Notes: generated from the letters alone by a model not told the origin. A stretch of DNA of 64,000 nt from Elephas maximus indicus (GCF_024166365.1 NC_064834.1:71812001-71876000), one strand, 5' to 3'. Counted from the stretch's first letter, positions 33,741 through 45,035 are shown. Numbers and translations are program-made.

Positions 33741-34964
33741 CAGCACACAGTAGGCACTCAATAAATGGCGGTTAGTTGACTGAATGGAAGAGTGGACAGC
33801 CAAAGGGACCCAGGGTCCCCTCCCAGTAGGTCAGTCATCAGTCAATGGGACAATCTAGGGCACCTTCTCCTCTTCAGCCTCAGTTTCCCCTGTAAACTAA
33901 AAGGGTTGGCATGGGTCATCTCTGCGACCCAGCTCAGCTGAGACTGTTGAGCACTCCAGTGTTCCCTTCATCCCTCCTCATCCCAGGGGCGTTTCTGGGC
34001 AGGCTGAGGGAGAGTCCGTTCTGCTCAGCTCCCTCGTTATCTGCCGGCCTTCTCTGCCCCAGAGCTTCCAGGTTTGGGGATTGAGCAGGTGGGTGAGATA
34101 ATTGGGGAGAATGGCCAACCCAGCGCTGCCCCTGGCTGTCCCTGGACCCCTCAGGCCGCAGGAGGGCAGGGTTGAGAGCTTCACAGGCCCGAGAGCGCAA
34201 GCTCAGGCAGGCTGTGCTCTGCAGGAGGCACGTGAGTCACAGCTCAGCCTCGTTATCATGCTGGCCATCTCTTCAGCCGCATCTCAGATGACTGCTTGGC
34301 CGGGTCTGCTGCACCTACACATGGTCCCTGACTGTCAGACCTCAGAGCAGCTCACCCATGTCCAGCAGATCAGAAGGCCTCCCACAGTCCCCACCAGACA
34401 CCCATTTTCACATGCAGGTCTGACTTTCTGGCCCCCCAGCCCAGGATCCACTCTCCTCCTATCCTTCAGGAAGAGCATCCTGACTTCCTTTTGGGGAATG
34501 ACCTCTTTCCCACTTGGATACAGTGCGATGGGACCATCATTCAAGTTGCCCTGCAGTCCCCAAGGTGAGAGTTGGGCACCCAACCCCAGCTGGGCGGACT
34601 GCACACCCTTCCCCTGGAATCTGAACCCTGAACAAAGAAACAAGTCAGGAATCGACTGGTGGTTCTTGTACCAGTGGCAGACCCTGGAGAGACAAACTTT
34701 CCATCCACTTCTGCCAGAGACCCTCAGAGCAGCCAGGCTCCTGTCCTTTGCCCTCACTCTTCCTCCTGCTCTGATTCTTTAAGCTGCCCCTTCACTTTCG
34801 AGTTCCTATTCTGCTGCCCACAAAACCCTAACTGATTCACCCTCCAAATTCCAGAGCAGAGAGGGAGAGACCACACTCCTCCATTATCTTGGGGAAGCCA
34901 AGCCAGATCCTGCCTCTTCCTGAGATTCAGGACCACCACAGCCGTGAAACCATGGGCGGGACCT
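33741..34964. other. Unassigned 1.2-kb stretch containing the longest open frame
   Basis: No repeat is recognised except a possible MIR remnant at about 33865-33960 (CTTCAGCCTCAGTTTCCCC). The longest ATG frame in the window (34102-34782, 226 codons) lies here. It has no domain I recognise, no signal of splicing, and overlaps a 140-codon frame on the minus strand (34335-34757). I do not call it a gene. Confidence 0.5.
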
Positions 34965-35165
34965 GAGCACCAGCCCTGACACCACCTCTCAGCTGCCCAG
35001 CCTTGGGGTCAAGACTTGGCCTTTCTGAACCTCAGTTTCCTCATCTCTAAAATGGGAATATTTGCCTGCCTTATGGGACTGGGGTGTGGATTTATATGAT
35101 CAGGCACACAGAGTGCCTAGCATGAGGCTGGGTATGTGTGGGATACTCAAGAACGGTAGATACCA
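34965..35165 (+). mobile_element. MIR
   Basis: CTGAACCTCAGTTTCCTCATC, then CTAAAATGGGAATATTTGCC and AGTGCCTAGCATGAGGC, in MIR order. Confidence 0.85.
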
Positions 35166-36024
35166 CAACTGTTGTTACGGTTGTTGTCATCACCGCAAGC
35201 TCTGCTCCTTGCTTCTCGTCCACGGAGCCCAGGATGCAGCTGAGAAACACAATCGGCTTCTTTCCGACTCCCATGCACTGAAATCACCACGTTGCCTTTC
35301 GGGTGTACAAAACGTGGGGTCGCCAAGAAAAGCCTTCCAAAGCCCCCTTCAGGAAAGGCTTTCTTTTCCTGACTTGAAACAAGGAGTCATTTGCCAAACT
35401 GAAATAGCACATAAACCTTAGAACCAACAGATTTAAGCGAATTCTAATCTTGGCCCAAACTGGCAGGAGGGGTGGGGGGGAGGGGGAGGATGAGTCAGAG
35501 ATTCCACCCTTCAAAGGGGGCAGCCTAATATGGCATTGGGGAGCCACAAGAGACGACTTAGGTATGCCTGGACTTCCAGACTGGAGCCACGGCTCTGGCC
35601 AGGAACCAGCTGGGCCCCCCAACCCCCACATACACATGGAGTGGAGCCTTGGGGTGGCAAACCAAAACTGGGGCTCAGACGAGAGCCTAGCAGCTCGAAT
35701 CCAAAAGTGATGGCAGCCCACCTTCCTCCCAGCGTGCCCTGGGACTTGGGTCAAATTGGGCCTTGCTGACTCTCAGGTCTCCTCACACACCTGACATGGA
35801 GGCTGTGTGACAGGCACGTAAACCTGTAAGAAGGAGGCCTCGCCCTGTATAACTCAGAGCAGATGAAGTTTATCCTCAACCCTGGAGAAAAGCACCCAGG
35901 TGGGAGAGGAACTTCAAAAGGTGAGAAGCAATTTCTGTTGCTAGAATAATTTTACAACTTAATGAAAACACAAATAAATGACTCTTAAATGGTGGGGGTG
36001 GTTTTCAATCGGGAGGAAAAGCTG
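35166..36024. other. Unassigned stretch
   Basis: A G-rich tract lies at 35464-35488. No repeat or exon is recognised. Overlapping open frames on both strands (up to 156 codons at 35284-35754, minus) are unsupported. Confidence 0.5.
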
Positions 36025-36125
36025 AGTTCTAGTCCTGGCTTGGCTGCTAACCAGCTATGTGACTTTGGACTGGTCACTTTACTTCTCAGGGCCTGTTTTT
36101 TTATCATCTGTACATTGAATGAGCA
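36025..36125 (+). mobile_element. MIR fragment
   Basis: GAGTTCTAGTCCTGGCTTGG, then AGCTATGTGACTTTGGACTG and CTTTACTTCTCAGGGCC. Confidence 0.8.
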
Positions 36126-36127
36126 GA

Positions 36128-36480
36128 GAAGTGGTTCTCAGGCTGAAGCTATTCATTAGAATCATCCAGAGGGCTTGTTTCCTGGCCCCAGCTCAGAGAT
36201 TTTAATGCAGTAGGTCTCGGGTTAAAAAAACAAACAAACAAAAAAACCCCAAACCAGCTGCTGTTGAGTCAATTCCATCTCATGGCAACTCCAAGTGCTT
36301 CGGGGTAGAACTGTGCTCCATAGGGTTTTCAATGGCTGTGATCTTTCAGCAGTTGATTGCCAGGCCTTTCTTCCAATGCACCTGTGGGTAGATTTGAACC
36401 ACTAACCTTTCAGGTAGTTTGCATCATCCAGGGACAACTCAGTCTGGGTAGAGCCCAAGAGCCTGCATTTCTAACAGGCC
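36128..36480 (+). mobile_element. MER5-like hAT element, split by a SINE-B
   Basis: Left half GTGGTTCTCAGGCTGAAGC to GCAGTAGGTCTCGGG; right half AGCCTGCATTTCTAACAGG. The SINE-B at 36225-36438 lies between. Confidence 0.8.
36225..36438 (-). mobile_element. SINE-B, minus strand, inserted in the MER5-like element
   Basis: A-rich end, CAGCTGCTGTTGAGTCAATTC tail, CTTCCAATGCACCTGTGGG; the head is truncated (TTTGCATCATCCAGGGAC). Confidence 0.9.
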
Positions 36481-37584
36481 CCCAGGGCTACCAGGATTCC
36501 TCATCTGTATTTGGAGGGAAAAGAATCTCATTGCCCTGTGTTCCAGCAAAAGTCCTCTGATTGGACCAACTTAGGTCACATGCCCACTCCTGACCAATGG
36601 CTGCAGTTAGGAGGGCCAGAATATTGCTGATTGGCCTGGCCAAGGTCATGTGCTCCATCCCTGGCACCAGGAGGAGAATCAGCTTCCCCAGAATCCATAG
36701 ATCATCAAAACAGAGATTGGGAGTCATTGGGAAAGGCCAAGGGAGGCAATAATGCTGGGAAGGAAGAAAAGAGGCCTGCCTGGTGGCCGAGTCGGCACTT
36801 GAACCCAGGTGAGGCATTCCTCAGTCCCCGCTCTTTCCACCATACTTGGCCATTTCCATTTAGGCCTTCTAGTTTAGAAGGTCAACTCTTGGTGTCATTT
36901 GCCCAATCCAGGCTCCTCTGGCCAGGTGGGCAGTGTTCAGGTCCTGCATCCAGGGAAGACTGTACCTAAACCATGCCAGACAGATGCATTCCATCCAAAT
37001 CCTCAGAGAAGTGAATCGTTACCTGGGTTCTCCGGCCTGGTGTTCCTGCGGAGAGTGCAGCCACACAGTCCACTCACGCTGGTCATTCATGTACAAGCTT
37101 GCGCTCAGTGACAAACACACTGAATATTACAGCCCGTTCTTGGGTGTGCAGAATTGTATGAAGTCTATTTTCTGACTTTAAAGAGGCCCCCAGACGATGA
37201 GGGTGATGATGAAGAAGATGATGATGATGGGGCCCACGTGTTTGCCTTTGTTCCTGAGGCTTCAACACCTTCCATAAAGCGTTTCTTTAGGTCAGGAATG
37301 CAGGTTATAAGTGATTAGCTCACAAAGGCAGGCCAGCAACCTATCAGCCTTCCTCCCCAAGCCTTCTAGGGCCTTTTGGCTCACCCAGGTCTGGGGGCTG
37401 AGGAGGTGAAGACCAGAGATAAATCTTTCGGTCCACAGCGTGAGAATATAATCTCAGGGCCAGAAATGGATCTTGGCCTTTGGGTTGCTCCTGTGACCCT
37501 CCCCTTCAATCTACCCCAAGGCTGACCAGGGCTCTTGACTTGGAACTCATTTACTGAAAAACAGAATAATGTAGGAACTCGACC
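36481..37584. other. Unassigned stretch
   Basis: About 36520-36690 carries repeated GATTGGCC/GACCAATGGC boxes and may be an old transposon fragment. A (GAT/GAA)n tract lies at 37194-37229. No gene is recognised. Confidence 0.45.
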
Positions 37585-37797
37585 ATCAGGCTCTGAACTC
37601 AGTCAACCTGAATCGAATTCCAGGTGTGTGACCTTGGGCAACTCACATAACCTCTCTGTGCCTCTATTTTCTCACCAGCAAATGGGATTCTAAGGGTGCT
37701 TATACCTCAAAGATGGCTGTGAAAATTAAAATGTGTAAAGCACTTGAAACTGTGCCTGGAGCATGATAAGTACTTTATAAGTGTAAGCTTCGATTAT
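37585..37797 (+). mobile_element. MIR
   Basis: GTGACCTTGGGCAACTCACA, CTCTCTGTGCCTCTATTTTC, TCACCAGCAAATGGG and GTGCCTGGAGCATGATAAG are well preserved in MIR order. Confidence 0.92.
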
Positions 37798-37947
37798 TCA
37801 GTTCCTAAGGCGTTGATGGAATACATTTTACAGGTCAGATGCTGTTATTCGGTGACATAAATTCAGAGATCAATAAAAATCCAGAACTTATCTCCAAAGT
37901 GCTCATCATCTAGGGGAAGATAAGACTCAAAGAATGATAAACCACAA

Positions 37948-38200
37948 TGTTGCTGTTAAGTTGGCGTTGCGTAGGCCCCGACTCATGGCGACTTTAAGTA
38001 TAACAGAACAAAACATTGCCTGGTCCTGCACCATCTTCATGATCACTGGAATGTTTGAGTTCATTGATGTGGCTATTATGTCAATCCATCTCATTGAAGG
38101 TTTCTCTCATTTTCACTGACCCTCTACTTTACCAAGTATAACCTCCTTTTCTAGAGATGGTCTTTCCTGATGACATGTCCAAAGTAAGCTGTACCACAGC
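37948..38200 (-). mobile_element. RTE LINE 3' end fragment, minus strand
   Basis: AATGTTGCTGTTAAGTTGGCG, then GTCAATCCATCTCATTGAAG, then GACCCTCTACTTTACCAAG and GATGACATGTCCAAAGTA. It is collinear with the fragments at 30896 and 41700. Confidence 0.85.
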
Positions 38201-39867
38201 GCATTGTGATAAATGCTATTGCTGAGCTTTGAACAAAAGTGCTAACTCCACCAGGAAGGGACCAAGAAACCCTTCTAAGAGACATGATGTTTGACCTGGA
38301 CCTTGAATGAATTTGCCAAAGAAAGCTGTCTGGGGCAAGCTTTTCTAGATACAGAGAGCAGAATGTGTTACGAAAGGGCCTGGTTGTCCACAAAACCATG
38401 GGCTCGGTGTGATAGGAACATGAGGTTCTCAGGCGGAGAGAGACGGAATGGTGTACCATAGGCCTGGGAAGTTAGTGCCTCAGGCTGCTGGTTTGAACTT
38501 TATCTGGAGGCAGCTGGAGCCAACAGAAGTTTTTAAAGGAAGAGTGAAATGGGATGACATGTGACTTTTTTTGGACTAAAACTGATAGCAGGGTGGAGGA
38601 GGGCCTGGATGGGGAGAGACTGGAACGCAGGCCAGTTGGGAGGCTAAGCCCAGGCAAGAGATGTTGAGGACACAGACCAAGGCCGTGGCAGTGGGGATGA
38701 GAAAGATGGGACAGATCCTCAACAAATAGGAAGTAGTGGCAAACTGGATATTGGAGAAGAGAGGAAGGGCGGAGTCAAGGCCAACTCTAGAGTCTCTGGC
38801 CTAGGAGACTAACTGGATGGTATTGACCAAGTTACAGAAGGGAGGAAGAGCAGCAACCTTGAGTAGGTAAGTGTGATGGAGCGAACTCCACGTTGGGCGA
38901 GCGAAGCTTGCATTTCCTGTGAGTCATCCCTTCACACTTAAAATGCCTAGTAATTCTCCAAGAAAAAAGTGGGTCACACAGAGTGGATTTTCAAATTTTT
39001 CCCCAAGACCAGTCATATCATGCTTGGAGTTGTGTTTCCCAAAAATAAAAACAATCAAAATGACCATAAATACCTCTAAATGTAAGCGAGGCAAGGGTCC
39101 AAACAAAAGTAACAAACAAAACACTGTTGGAAATGCAAGCCCCTCAACCTATAATTGAAACATGTCCACTTACATGTGTTGGTTAAAATAAATTAACTCA
39201 CTTAAAAGACAACCACTGTAGGATTCTGCCAAGGGCCCTAGGTAAGTCTGCATTCCAACTGGGAATGACAAAGTCTCTTTTTATGCCACCCCCTCTTCAC
39301 AGAAGAAGAAGAAAATACCAATTTTAACCATGGAAATAAATATCAAGAGATGAGGGCTTGAAAATTAAAGGTTGGGAAAATGTCAGGCATCAAAATCCAA
39401 AACCCCAGACATGGCCTAAGGAGCCACAGACCACATATATTTGCACTTCAAGAGTGAATGATGTTTTGAAAGAGACCTTGAAATAAAGATTCCCAGGTTC
39501 GGCTGGGGAAGGACCAATTTTCACCCAAGACACATCTTTCTAGCCCAGGAAAGTGTTCCTCATGGAAATGCTGACCAGCCTCTTCACATACCACACCAGC
39601 AATATCTCAGTTCTTTAAGAAAACAAGACTTCCCTTTGCAACTAGGTCAACTGCGAAGGAAAGCAAGAGTTTCTTCTGGAAAGTTTGGGGTTTCCAAATG
39701 GATGTTAGGAAAATAACTCCATTATGGAATAGATTATTTTCTTGCTTTCAGTTTTACTTGAAGTCTAAAGGAGAAAACAAAACAGAGATCACCTCTTGTC
39801 CAGACAAGTTGTCTGACTAATTGAGGAAAATTGCTATCCTGGATAACTAAGCTCTACTGAGAAATCA
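38201..39867. other. Unassigned 1.7-kb stretch
   Basis: Positions 38215-38720 show the purine-rich pattern of an ancient repeat that I cannot name. From 38900 on, the A-rich sequence lacks SINEs and recognised repeats. No exon is recognised. Confidence 0.45.
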
Positions 39868-40207
39868 TGAGGATATTGGTGGTTCAGTGGTAGAATTCTC
39901 ACCTTTCATGCTGGAGACCCAGGTTGATTCCTGGCCAATGGACCTCCTGTGCAGCCACCACCTGTCCCTTACTGGAGGCTTGTGTATTGCTATGGTGTTG
40001 AACAGATTTCATCAGAGTTTTCAGACTAAGGTAGACTAGGAAGAAAGGCTTGGTGACCTACTTCTGAAAATCAACCCATGAAAAGTCTGTGGATCACAGT
40101 GGTCCAACCCATAACCTTCATGGTGATGACACAGGGCCAGGCAGCATTTCATTTAGTTGTGCACAGGGTCGCCGTGAGTTGGAGGCCAACTCTACAGCAG
40201 GTAACAA
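39868..40207 (+). mobile_element. Gly-SINE, plus strand (best tRNA-Gly match)
   Basis: The head TATTGGTGGTTCAGTGGTAG, then AATTCTCACC, closely follows tRNA-Gly (GCC) as I remember it, through GATTCCTGGCCAATGG. The body (CAGATTTCATCAGAG, CAGACTAAGGTAGACTAGG) and 3' end (CACAGGGCCAGGCAGCATTT, CGCCGTGAGTTGG) follow. Confidence 0.92.
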
Positions 40208-40649
40208 CTCAGACATCACAGGCTGGTGCCCACAGAGCCCAACCAGATACATGGAGGAGTGAAGCTGACCAGGTAGGGACTGACCAGGCAGTGCAATGTG
40301 CCTCGTTTAAAGGGAATAGATGCTAATCTGCTGTAGCTACTTGTGACCATGCGAGAATGTGGGCCAGTGCCACCAACATCTCAATTTCTAAGGGAATCTT
40401 GAAATCTACATGCTCTGTGCAATCTCCTGAATATTAACCTTGGGAACCAATTCAAAAAAAATTTAAACACAGCAGAGGCCAATCAAAGCACAGCAGCTTG
40501 GCACCATTTGAGGTCTGTGCTGTCCTGTCTAAACATTATCAAGCCAGAATTTCAACACGTCAAGAGGAGAGAAAAGAAAGGGCCCATTAGTCATGCAGCA
40601 TCATGATACTGGAAGTCAAGAGACTTAAGTCCCTGTCACAGCAGTTTTT
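40208..40649. other. Unassigned stretch
   Basis: No recognised repeat or exon. Confidence 0.5.
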
Positions 40650-40926
40650 TTTGTTTTGTTTTTATATTAAAACAAGAGAAATTTATCCTTTCAAAGTTCT
40701 GAAGGCCAGAAGTCTGAAACCAAGGTGTTGACAGCAATGTTCCCTTAGAAGGCTCTTCCTTACCACTTCCAGTTTCTGGTGGCTCAAGGCACTCCTTGGC
40801 TTACGGCTGCAAAACTCCAGTCTCTGCTGCCATTTTCATATGGCCTCCTCCTACTAGTCCCTCTCTGTCTGTATCTTCTTTTCTGGTGCTTATAAGGACA
40901 TCGTCATTGGATTTAGGGCCAATCTT
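40650..40926 (-). mobile_element. MaLR-type LTR fragment, minus strand
   Basis: GAGAAATTTATCCTTTCAAAG, TTCTGAAGGCCAGAAGTC and CTTATAAGGACATCGTCATTGG preserve the reverse-complement LTR order. The termini are lost. Confidence 0.75.
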
Positions 40927-40929
40927 TTT

Positions 40930-41130
40930 TTTTTTCTTTTCTGTTAATTGATTTTATTGTGCTTTAAGTGAAAGTTTACACTTCAAGTCAGTTTCTCATA
41001 CAAAAACTTATAAACACATTGTTACGTGACCCAAGTTGCTCTCCCTATAATGTGTCAGCGCTCTTCCTCTCCACCCTGTATTTCCCATGTCCACTCAGCC
41101 AGCTCCTGACCCCCTCTGCCTTCTGATCGC
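40930..41130 (-). mobile_element. Truncated L1 3' end, minus strand
   Basis: TTTTATTGTGCTTTAAGTG, then GAAAGTTTACACTTC and ATAATGTGTCAGCGCTC, are the reverse complement of the tail family at 19485 and 44022. An old MIR fragment may follow (41145-41225). Confidence 0.85.
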
Positions 41131-41260
41131 ACCTCTGCCTGCCACAGCACTTTTACAGACTCCCGTGTCATTGGGTCAGTCCCCCGACTGCTTCTCTGAG
41201 CCTTAGTCCCCCATTTGTGTAAAAAGGGGGTAGGACAAGGCAAACTCTAAGGGCCTATCT

Positions 41261-41446
41261 GGAGTCCCTGGGTGGTACAAATGGTCAGCCTGCTCAGCTC
41301 CTAACCAAAAGGTTGGAGGTTCGAGTTTACCCAGAGGCACCTAGAAAGGAAGACCTGGTGATGTACTTTTGAAAAATCAGCCACTGAAAATCCTGCGGAG
41401 GACAGTTCTACTCTGACATACATAGGGCTGCCATGAGTCGGAGTAA
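41261..41446 (+). mobile_element. SINE-B, plus strand
   Basis: GGAGTCCCTGGGTGGTACAA, box B GTTCGAGTTT, CCCAGAGGCACC, and tail GGGCTGCCATGAGTCGGAG with the end truncated. Confidence 0.93.
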
Positions 41447-41699
41447 ACACATAAGCTTGTGCTTACTAGGTAACCCCTCCCTGTCAGGGACTGTACATTC
41501 GAAAAAAGGCTTTGATTCTGTAGGAAGGTGCTATGGGGTTGGGAGAGAGATAGATACCAGCCATACTTAGAAGCAGAATCTCTGATGTGGTGAAAAAACG
41601 TGAAATTGTTCACTACAGATGATCTGGTAAGCAAGGTAAGCACTGTGCTTACCTTTCCTATTATATAATCCACCCCAATTTTTTTTTTTTTTTAGCAAT

Positions 41700-42146
41700 A
41701 GGTCCTGGTGAGGGCTTATCCACAATTGTTGCTATGTTTGAACCCACTGTTGCAGCCACTGTGTCAATCCATCTTGTTGAGGGTCTTTTTCGCTGACCCT
41801 CTACTTTACCAAGCATGATGTCCTTCTCCAGAGACTAGCCCCTTCTGATAACAAGTCCAAAGTACGTAAGACCAAGTCTCGCCGTTCTCTCTTTTAAGGA
41901 AGATTCTGGCTGTACTTCTTCCAAGACAGATTTGTTTGTTCTTCTGGCAGTCCATGGTATATTCAATATTCTTTGCCAACACCATAATTTAAAGGCATCA
42001 ATTCTTTTTTGGTCTTCCTTATTCATTGTCCAGCTTTCCCATACATATGATGCTATTGAAAACACCATGGCTTGAGTCAGGCACACCTTCATTCTCAAGG
42101 TGACATCTTTGCTTTTTAACGCTTTCAAGAGGTCTTTTGCACCATG
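41700..42146 (-). mobile_element. RTE LINE 3' portion, minus strand
   Basis: This is the best coding remnant of the RTE element in the window. The minus-strand frame 42128-41835 reads ALKSKDVTLRMKVCLTQAMV, then FSIASYVWESWTMNKED, then RIDAFKLWCWQRILNIPWTA and RRTNKSVLEE, as in the region after the reverse transcriptase of RTE/BovB elements. It is truncated at both ends and non-functional. Confidence 0.92.
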
Positions 42147-43451
42147 ATCTTAGAGCAGCCTAAACCAACTGGAGAGCCTCCTAACACTGTGCCATGGCAG
42201 ACAGCCACTGCCCGTGGCGTGCGCACCAGGCCCTAAGATGTGGCACCCTTGTGCCTGGAGCTCAGACATGAACCTGGGCAGAGATATTTCTGGGGTCCAG
42301 TGTGGGTGGCTTCTTATTTGCAGACAACCTCAGTTACCCTTTAGACATCTTCAGTGCTTTGACTCTTACCCAGGGCTTTCCCAAAGCTGCCTGACCACAG
42401 CTGTGTCGAGAAGGTGGGTTGGGACTATAACACTGCCGTTGTTTTACGGATCAGAAAATGGAGGCTCAAAGGGACTAAGAGGTTTGTCCAAGGCCATCTG
42501 GCTGGTAAGGGCTGAACTGGGCTTCTGGCCTTCACTGGGCTTGGCCACGTTGTCACCCCTTCTGGTGCTTATTGAAGGCCACTGAGGGGCTCCTTGTGGT
42601 CCATACAGTGAGGACCAACAGGAGATGGCACTGCTGTGAAGCCTATGGCCACTCAGAAGCCACACCACTGGTCTGGAGAGAAAGACTTAGTACCCACAGC
42701 CCCCAGCTGTGTCTGTGGCAGAATTGAGCCTGGTGTCCCCAACGGGCAATGTTAGAAAGTTGGACAGGAGACCAGGATACAAGACAGGGCAGGGAAGGGA
42801 CAAGGCAGACATGGACGAAGAGAGAGAAAGAACAGAGCTGAGGGTGACCAGCCACCACCAGGATGCATCACACACCCTCGTTTTCCATCCCCTAAACCCT
42901 CCCTAAAAAACTCTTCCATCCCACAGAGCCCTGGGCTCAGGGCAGCCCCACTCAGATCAGGGGACTTTTTTCCCTTAAATCTTACCTTCACATAAGCAGA
43001 TTTTCTCATTGTCTCCCTCCCACACGGGCTTATTCCTATTTCTGTTGCCCACTAAGAAATGACCCTCAAGTCTTCCTCTGGGCTGGCTCAACCTCATTCA
43101 CCTTCATCAGGCTGTTCTTGCCTCCAAGAAGGTGAGCTGTGGATCCCCAACTCACCTGAAGCTCACCCATCAGGTGGAAAGTACCATGATGTTGCCAGAA
43201 GTGCCGGCATTGAGCAAACACCCCCTACACAGAGGATATGCCATCTTGGTTTGGATCCCAGTTCTCCCTCATGGCAACTGTGTAATCTTGAAGTTCATTG
43301 GCCTCCTTGCACCTATCTCAGATGAAAGTTTGTGAAGATGAAACGAGAGAAGATGCCAGGAAGGCCCAACCCAGGTGAGTCCCCTTCTTTCTGGGTGAAT
43401 CCCTAAAGGCAGAGGATGGGTCCAGGGCTTCAAATCGATTCATTTCAATTA
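42147..43451. other. Unassigned 1.3-kb stretch
   Basis: An L2/MIR-like part lies at about 42410-42545 (GTTTTACGGATCAGAAAATGG, GGCTCAAAGGGAC). The rest has no recognised repeat or exon. Confidence 0.5.
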
Positions 43452-43647
43452 GACCCCTTGCTGAGAATTTGCATTTCCACCCTAGGTATACTGACTCAAA
43501 TCTACATTTTAACAAGATCCACAGGTACTTCTTATGGATCCCCAATCAATTCTTATGTATACATAAGAGTCACCTGGGGGTCTTGTTAATACATAGATTC
43601 TGATTTAGTATATCTAGGGTAGAAATGCAAATTCTCAGCAGGGGTTC
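43452..43647. mobile_element. MER5-like element with ~34-bp terminal inverted repeats
   Basis: The left end 43452-43485 (GACCCCTTGCTGAGAATTTG...) and the right end 43614-43647 are inverted copies with three mismatches by eye. The interior has the MER5-like GAGTCACCTGGGGGTCTTG and GATTCTGATTTAGTATATC. It is related to the element at 20053-20267. Confidence 0.8.
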
Positions 43648-43844
43648 AAACCAAAACAACCCAGAGCTGGTCTTAATCACCTCTGTTATCTAACCAGTAT
43701 CTGCATACCACATACTGCCCTTAGGTAAAATGAAAGCTTCCCAGCAAATTATTTCATGAGTTCCAGCTTTGTTCTCCACCAACCTGATTGTACAATTACT
43801 CGAGCGGGCCACCAAGCTCAAATCTCCCACCATCCACTTCTGTA

Positions 43845-44545
43845 GTGAGTTGAATGGTGGCCCCTAAAAAGATACACCCACATCCTAATGCCCAGAACCT
43901 GTGAATGTGACCTTTTTTGGAAACAGGGTCTTTCCAGATGTCATTAAGGATCTTCCAAGAATATCCAGGTAGACCTTAAACCCAATGACAAGCATTCTTA
44001 TAAGAGACACACAGAGGAAACCCCAAGAGTATGGCCCCTGGACACCCTTTTAGCTCAGTAATGAGGTCACTCCTGAGGTTCACTCTTCAGCCAAAGATTA
44101 GACAGGCCCATAAAACAAAACAAGACTAAATGGGCACACCAGCCCAGGGTCAAGGATGAGAAGGCAGAGGGGACAGGAAAGACAATGGGAAACCCAAGGT
44201 TGACAAGAGGAGAGTGTTGACATGTCCTCGGGTTGGCAACCAATGTCACAAAACAATATGTGTATTAATTATTTAATGAGAAACTAATTTGCTCTGTAAA
44301 CCTTCATCTGAAACACAATAGGAAACAAAAGACAGAGAGGACACACACGTGGAGGAGAATGCCATGTGGAGATGGAGATAGACCGAAGTGACGCAGCCAC
44401 AAGCCAAGTCACCAGAAGCTGGAAGAGGCAAGGAAGATTCTCTAACAGAAACTTCAGAGGCCACAGCCTTCCGTCCTCCAGAACTAAGGGAATAAATTTC
44501 TGTCGTTTTAAGACACCAAGTTGGTGGTAACTTGTTGGAAAAGGA
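43845..44545 (+). mobile_element. MaLR-type LTR, plus strand, split by an L1 tail
   Basis: GAGTTGAATGGTGGCCCC, GAACCTGTGAATGTGACC and CAGGGTCTTTCCAGATGTC precede the insertion. AGAATGCCATGTGGAGATGG, AAGCTGGAAGAGGCAAGG and AATAAATTTCTGTCGTTTTA follow it. This is MLT1-like order; only LTR sequence is present. Confidence 0.85.
44022..44320 (+). mobile_element. Truncated L1 3' end inserted in the LTR
   Basis: CCCAAGAGTATGGCCCCTGG to GAAACACAAT. AGGAAAC repeats on both sides (44015-44021 and 44321-44327). It belongs to the same tail family as 19485-19856. Confidence 0.9.
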
Positions 44546-45035
44546 AGCTAGTACAACATCCGCTGCCTAGCGCAGTGCAGGGTCCATGGTACAGCTCCGG
44601 AAATAACTAGTGACTGGCTGGCTTGCTTGGTGGGAGGTGGGAGGATGAGACTAGAAATTGTCCCAGAGGTCTTTTCCTAAAAAGCAACCTTGCAAACTTG
44701 CTTTGGGACAGGCAAAAAGGGTCCTCTCTGAAGGCACCATCTCCTCTTTCTCCTCACCCAATGCCAAGTCTACCCAGCCTTCCATCCTCACTAACAGGTG
44801 TGACTACCTGTCTCTAGAATGCAATGTGACCCTTGGCTCTGCCAAATGTCAAGGCATTTGCCTCATGGGACCTAAGTTAATCAGCCCACCCTAGCCTTTT
44901 TTTGCACAAACTCTGAGCCTTTCAGCTTTGCAGAACAGACGGAATGCCATGTTCATCACACAGGGCTGGATTGATCAGCTGAGTGCTCTGGACAGCTCAA
45001 CCAATAAGACACAACTTCTTCGAGGCAGGAAAGAG
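44546..45035. other. Unassigned stretch
   Basis: No recognised repeat or exon. Confidence 0.5.

Noticed and set aside
34102..34782. 226-codon protein-coding gene
   Set aside because: No recognised domain, no conserved motif, overlapping open frame on the other strand and no splice or UTR context. Treated as a chance frame.
37194..37229. Acidic-repeat coding exon (Asp/Glu-rich)
   Set aside because: It is a short GAT/GAA microsatellite without an extended conserved frame.
39868..39940. tRNA-Gly gene
   Set aside because: The match to tRNA-Gly continues into a SINE body and RTE-like 3' end, the acceptor and D-arm positions carry changes, and the same head recurs at four other loci. It is a SINE promoter, not a tRNA gene.
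41835..42128. Functional reverse transcriptase gene
   Set aside because: The frame encodes only the segment after the reverse transcriptase of an RTE LINE and is truncated on both sides.
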